The translations under genes and the position numbers were made by a program. From Amycolatopsis alba DSM 44262 (GTDB lineage Bacteria > Actinomycetota > Actinomycetes > Mycobacteriales > Pseudonocardiaceae), in assembly GCF_000384215.1 (NCBI RefSeq), contig NZ_KB913032.1:4109665-4173664 (forward strand): 64,000 bases of DNA. The letters run 5' to 3'. Below, piece after piece: positions 61,301 to 64,000 of the stretch. Within the stretch, counting starts at the first letter, position 1. Each line of letters opens with the position of its first letter. Under the pieces are notes generated by a model. That model saw only the letters and a list, made by a program, of their open reading frames with translations, did not search any database and had not been told where the DNA came from.

Positions 61301-63033
61301 GCGTCTGGGGGCTTTACCGCTCGGCGCTGGCCGGGCAGTGGCGAGGCGGGCTGGTCCTGCTGGCCTGCTCCGTACTGGAGAGCGCGCCCGCGTTCTTGTC
61401 CGGTCGCCTGGTCGAACTCGCGGTTGACGAGGGGTTTGCCGCGGGTCGGCCAGGCACCGGACTGCGTTGGCTCGCGGTCTTCGGGCTGGTCGCCGTGCTC
61501 GGGGCGTTCGGTTCACGGCTGGTGTGGCATCAGCTCGGCAAGGTCGTCGAGCCGTTGCGAGACGCGCTGGTGACGGCGGTCGTCCGCGGGGTCCTGCACG
61601 ATCCGGCGCCACCGCGGAACCAGCCGGACGCCAGCGGTGTCGCCCGCATCACCCAGCACGTCGAGGTGGTCCGCGACGCCACGGCCGGGTTGCTGGTGCA
61701 GGCGCGCGGGATGATCGTGACGACGGTGGCGGCGCTGGCCGGGTTGTTCACCGTCGCCGGTTCGCTGGCGCTGATCGTCGCGATCCCGGTGGTGGTCGCG
61801 GTCGTCGTGTTCGCCTGCCTGCTCCCGTCGCTGGCCCGCCGCCAGCGGGCGCTCGCGCTGGCCGACGAGCGGACCGCCGAGGTCGCCGGGGCGACACTGT
61901 CCGGCATGCGCGACATCGTCGCGTGCGGCGCCGAACCCCTGGCCGCGCTCGATCTCTACGACGCCATCGACACACAGGCCAAGGCGGCGGTCCGGGTGGC
62001 GAGGTCCGGGGCGGCGCGGGCGGTGGTGATCGCCGCAGGCGGGTTCGTGCCGCTGCTGCTGGCGTTGCTGGTGGCGCCGGGGCTGGTCAAGGACGGCGTG
62101 CTCACCGCCGGGGCCGCGCTCGGCGCGCTCGTCTACCTGGCGACGACGATGCAACCGGCGTTGCGGGGGCTGGGCGCGACCGCGAGCACCGTGGTGCTGA
62201 GGCTGATCGTCGCGTTGCGACGGCTGGCGGAGACCGCGCAGGCCGAGCCGGAGGCCGACGGCACCGCCGAACCCGACGGGACCGCGATCTACGTGCGCGA
62301 CTTGACCTTCAGCTGGGGCGCGGCGGCGGAACCGGTGGTGCGCGGTCTCGACCTGCATCTGCGGCCCGGTGAGCGGCTGGCGGTGGTGGGACCGAGCGGA
62401 ATCGGCAAGTCGACACTGGCCGGGCTCCTCACCGGGATGCTCGAACCGCAGGCAGGCCGGGTGCTGCTCGGCGGGGTCCCGGTCCGGGAGATCCCGGCGG
62501 CGCTACGGCACCGGCTGGTCGCGCTGATCCCGCAGGAGGCCTACGTCTTCGCGGGGTCCGTGCGGGACAATGTAGGCCTGTTCGCGCAGACCGCGATGGA
62601 CGGTGAACTGCTGGCGGCGGTGACGGCCGTCGGCGCGGAACCGCTGGTCACCCGGCTGGGCGGGCTCGACGGCGAGATCGGGCACGGCACGTTGTCCGCC
62701 GGTGAGGCGCAGCTGATCGCGCTCGCGCGGGTGTACGCGAGCGACGCGGACGTCATCGTCCTCGACGAGGCGACGTCGCATCTCGACCCGCCCGCCGAAG
62801 CCCGCGCGGAACGGGCGTTCGCCGAACGGGGCGGGGTGCTGGTGGTGATCGCGCACCGGCTGACATCGGCGTTGCGCGCGGACCGGGTCCTGGTGATGGA
62901 CGGCAAGGAAACGGCGCTGGGCACCCACCTCGAACTCATGGACCGGTCCACGCGCTACGCCCAGCTCATGCACGCATGGTCGCCGCGGCTACCCCAGCCC
63001 AGCGCGCAGTTCTTCCAGCGCGCCCCTGAGTAG
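61297..63033 (+). CDS. ABC exporter half-transporter 2 (RamB-like)
   Basis: A 578-residue partner of the upstream transporter, starting at a GTG that overlaps its stop (GTGA). A transmembrane domain is followed by an ATPase with Walker A GPSGIGKS (Lys371), a variant signature LSAGEAQLIALARV and Walker B VIVLDEATSHLD. The LSAGE variant suggests one degenerate ATP site in the heterodimer. Its last 45 bp overlap the convergent thioesterase. Confidence 0.92.
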   Translation: MSVWGLYRSALAGQWRGGLVLLACSVLESAPAFLSGRLVELAVDEGFAAGRPGTGLRWLAVFGLVAVLGAFGSRLVWHQLGKVVEPLRDALVTAVVRGVLHDPAPPRNQPDASGVARITQHVEVVRDATAGLLVQARGMIVTTVAALAGLFTVAGSLALIVAIPVVVAVVVFACLLPSLARRQRALALADERTAEVAGATLSGMRDIVACGAEPLAALDLYDAIDTQAKAAVRVARSGAARAVVIAAGGFVPLLLALLVAPGLVKDGVLTAGAALGALVYLATTMQPALRGLGATASTVVLRLIVALRRLAETAQAEPEADGTAEPDGTAIYVRDLTFSWGAAAEPVVRGLDLHLRPGERLAVVGPSGIGKSTLAGLLTGMLEPQAGRVLLGGVPVREIPAALRHRLVALIPQEAYVFAGSVRDNVGLFAQTAMDGELLAAVTAVGAEPLVTRLGGLDGEIGHGTLSAGEAQLIALARVYASDADVIVLDEATSHLDPPAEARAERAFAERGGVLVVIAHRLTSALRADRVLVMDGKETALGTHLELMDRSTRYAQLMHAWSPRLPQPSAQFFQRAPE

Positions 63034-63408
63034 ACCCTCGACGGGAACCGGGCGCCGGGACTCTCGATCGACGAAGACGTGCACGAAACGCCCCTCCGCG
63101 ATCACCGTCTCCTTCGAGTACATCCCGACCTCGTAGCGGACGCTGGACCGGCCGAGGTGGCCCACCCGCAGTCCGACCTCGAGTTCTCCGGGGAACGACA
63201 CCGAAGCGTGGTACTTGCACTGCGATTCCACGCACAGCCCGATGACGCCGCCGGTCTCGATGTCGAGCCCGCCGCGTTCGATCAGCCACGTGTTGATCAC
63301 GGTGTCCATCACCGAATAGTGGACGACGTTGTTGACGTGCCCGTAGACGTCGTTGTCCTTCCACCGCAGCGGAACCGTCTGCCAGTGCGGGTACTCGGCG
63401 TTCACCAC
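62989..63408 (-). CDS. Acyl-CoA thioesterase (4HBT hotdog fold)
   Basis: A 139-residue hotdog-fold thioesterase: RWKDNDVYGHVNNVVHYSVMDTVINTWLIERGG carries the catalytic Asp (DVYGHVNN), and SVRYEVGMYSKETVIAEGRFVHVFVD forms the sheet. The start is GTG 63408 or the next codon, 63405, which overlaps the stop of the upstream dehydrogenase (GTGA). The C-terminal 45 bp are also coding on the other strand. Confidence 0.88.
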   Translation of the reverse strand: MVNAEYPHWQTVPLRWKDNDVYGHVNNVVHYSVMDTVINTWLIERGGLDIETGGVIGLCVESQCKYHASVSFPGELEVGLRVGHLGRSSVRYEVGMYSKETVIAEGRFVHVFVDRESRRPVPVEGLLRGALEELRAGLG

Positions 63409-64000
63409 AGCGTCACCGAATCCCGCAGGATCCCGGCGAGGTCCTCTTCGGACGCCTCACGCGGCGCCGTCGCCAGCAGCCGTTGCTGTTTCACCGTGCC
63501 GGAAACCAGTGAGTCTACATCGGACTCGGCGTAGCCGACGGCGCCGATGCCGTTGGGGATCCCGATCTCCCGCATGATCTGCCGCAGCACCGCGGGCAGG
63601 TGGTCGCGCAGATCGCCCGGCCATTCGTAGTCCGGCGCGAGCAGCCTGGCCACCCGCTCGTGCCGGTCCGGGGCGGCGTCGAAGGTGAACCGGAACGCCG
63701 CGGGCGCGGTCAGCGAGACCGCCATCCCGTGCGGCACCATCGCTTCCTCACCCGGATACCCGGACGGATGAAAGTCCCGGACCTGCCCGGCGATCGGATA
63801 CGCGTTGGCATGCGGGATGTGCACGCCGGCGTTGCCGAAGCCGAGCCCGGCGAACGTCGCCGCGAGCGCCATCGCCTCGCGCGCCTTCAGGTCCGAGCCG
63901 TCCCGCACAGCCGCGGGCAGCGCCCACGACAGCAGCCGCAGCGACTGCTCGGCGAACATGTCGGCCAGCGGATTCGAGCCACAGTAAGGAACCCGGTCCT
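63402..64000 (-). CDS. Iron-containing alcohol dehydrogenase / hydroxyacid-oxoacid transhydrogenase (5' end outside window)
   Basis: Partial: about 199 C-terminal residues; the frame continues past the window edge. The visible residues include PYCGSNPLADMFAEQSL and the iron site GNAGVHIPHANAYPIAG with its His ligands, then HGMAVSLTAPAAFRFT. The form YCGSNP plus IPHANAYPIAG fits hydroxyacid-oxoacid transhydrogenase-type enzymes better than simple alcohol dehydrogenases. Coupled to the thioesterase by GTGA. Confidence 0.87.
   Translation of the reverse strand, partial: DRVPYCGSNPLADMFAEQSLRLLSWALPAAVRDGSDLKAREAMALAATFAGLGFGNAGVHIPHANAYPIAGQVRDFHPSGYPGEEAMVPHGMAVSLTAPAAFRFTFDAAPDRHERVARLLAPDYEWPGDLRDHLPAVLRQIMREIGIPNGIGAVGYAESDVDSLVSGTVKQQRLLATAPREASEEDLAGILRDSVTLW

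Overview
The window reads as chromosomal DNA of a high-GC filamentous actinomycete, most likely Pseudonocardiaceae and probably Amycolatopsis or a close relative (inference). The reasons are very high GC at third codon positions, many GTG starts, dense one-component regulators, a WhiD-type WhiB protein, a SigF/RsbW stress module, rare TTA codons, and a class III lanthipeptide cluster with the gene order of the Streptomyces ram/amf clusters. No phage, IS element or CRISPR array was seen. There is one tRNA gene, tRNA-Lys(UUU).

Layout. 0-6.3 kb: Vsr endonuclease, a divergent TetR/SDR pair, SWIM-finger, Sel1-repeat and secreted HNH proteins, an alpha/beta hydrolase, a nitroreductase and a MarR regulator. 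6.3-9 kb: a general-stress/developmental switch (HATPase, SigF-type sigma, RsbW-type anti-sigma, whiD, STAS protein) with three promoter-like sequences that fit the SigF/SigB consensus. 9-16.2 kb: membrane hydrolase, TetR, an ABC-2 exporter beside a GbsR/MarR regulator, a TetR/NAD(P)-binding pair around an 18-bp perfect inverted repeat, and an SGNH hydrolase. 16.3-20.6 kb: a 55-residue acidic, proline-rich peptide gene with its own terminator, followed by a coupled ECF sigma / small beta-domain protein / TPR-CHAT protease operon. 20.7-39.3 kb: mostly housekeeping and catabolic genes (FUSC, nitrilase, TauD, tyrA, fadH, pcaB, esterases, lipoproteins), including a small unknown gene under a perfect SOS box. 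39.4-49.3 kb: the tRNA, a glycosyltransferase/DUF2625 pair, amidohydrolase, secreted protease, two adjacent frameshifted genes, TetR/SDR, a cold-shock protein, a lipase and a GNAT. 49.3-54.9 kb: a NarL-type two-component system, a secreted hydrolase, SDR/MerR, and a solitary MCE protein.

From 54.9 to 55.6 kb lies a gene-free block bounded by 25-bp perfect inverted repeats. It holds four hairpins that share a 15-nt core but have different arms. After two small membrane proteins come the lanthipeptide genes (56.8-63.0 kb): LanKC synthetase (with a TTA codon), a 48-residue precursor with two SxxSx(3-4)C motifs and an unusual Gly/His linker, a terminator, and two full-length ABC half-transporters. 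The window ends in a thioesterase and the 3' part of an iron-dependent alcohol dehydrogenase/transhydrogenase.

The main systems are: (1) the ram-like lanthipeptide cluster, probably making a SapB-like morphogenetic peptide; (2) the ECF sigma/CHAT protease operon with a candidate substrate peptide; (3) the SigF-WhiD switch. All motif and promoter calls were made by eye and no database was searched.
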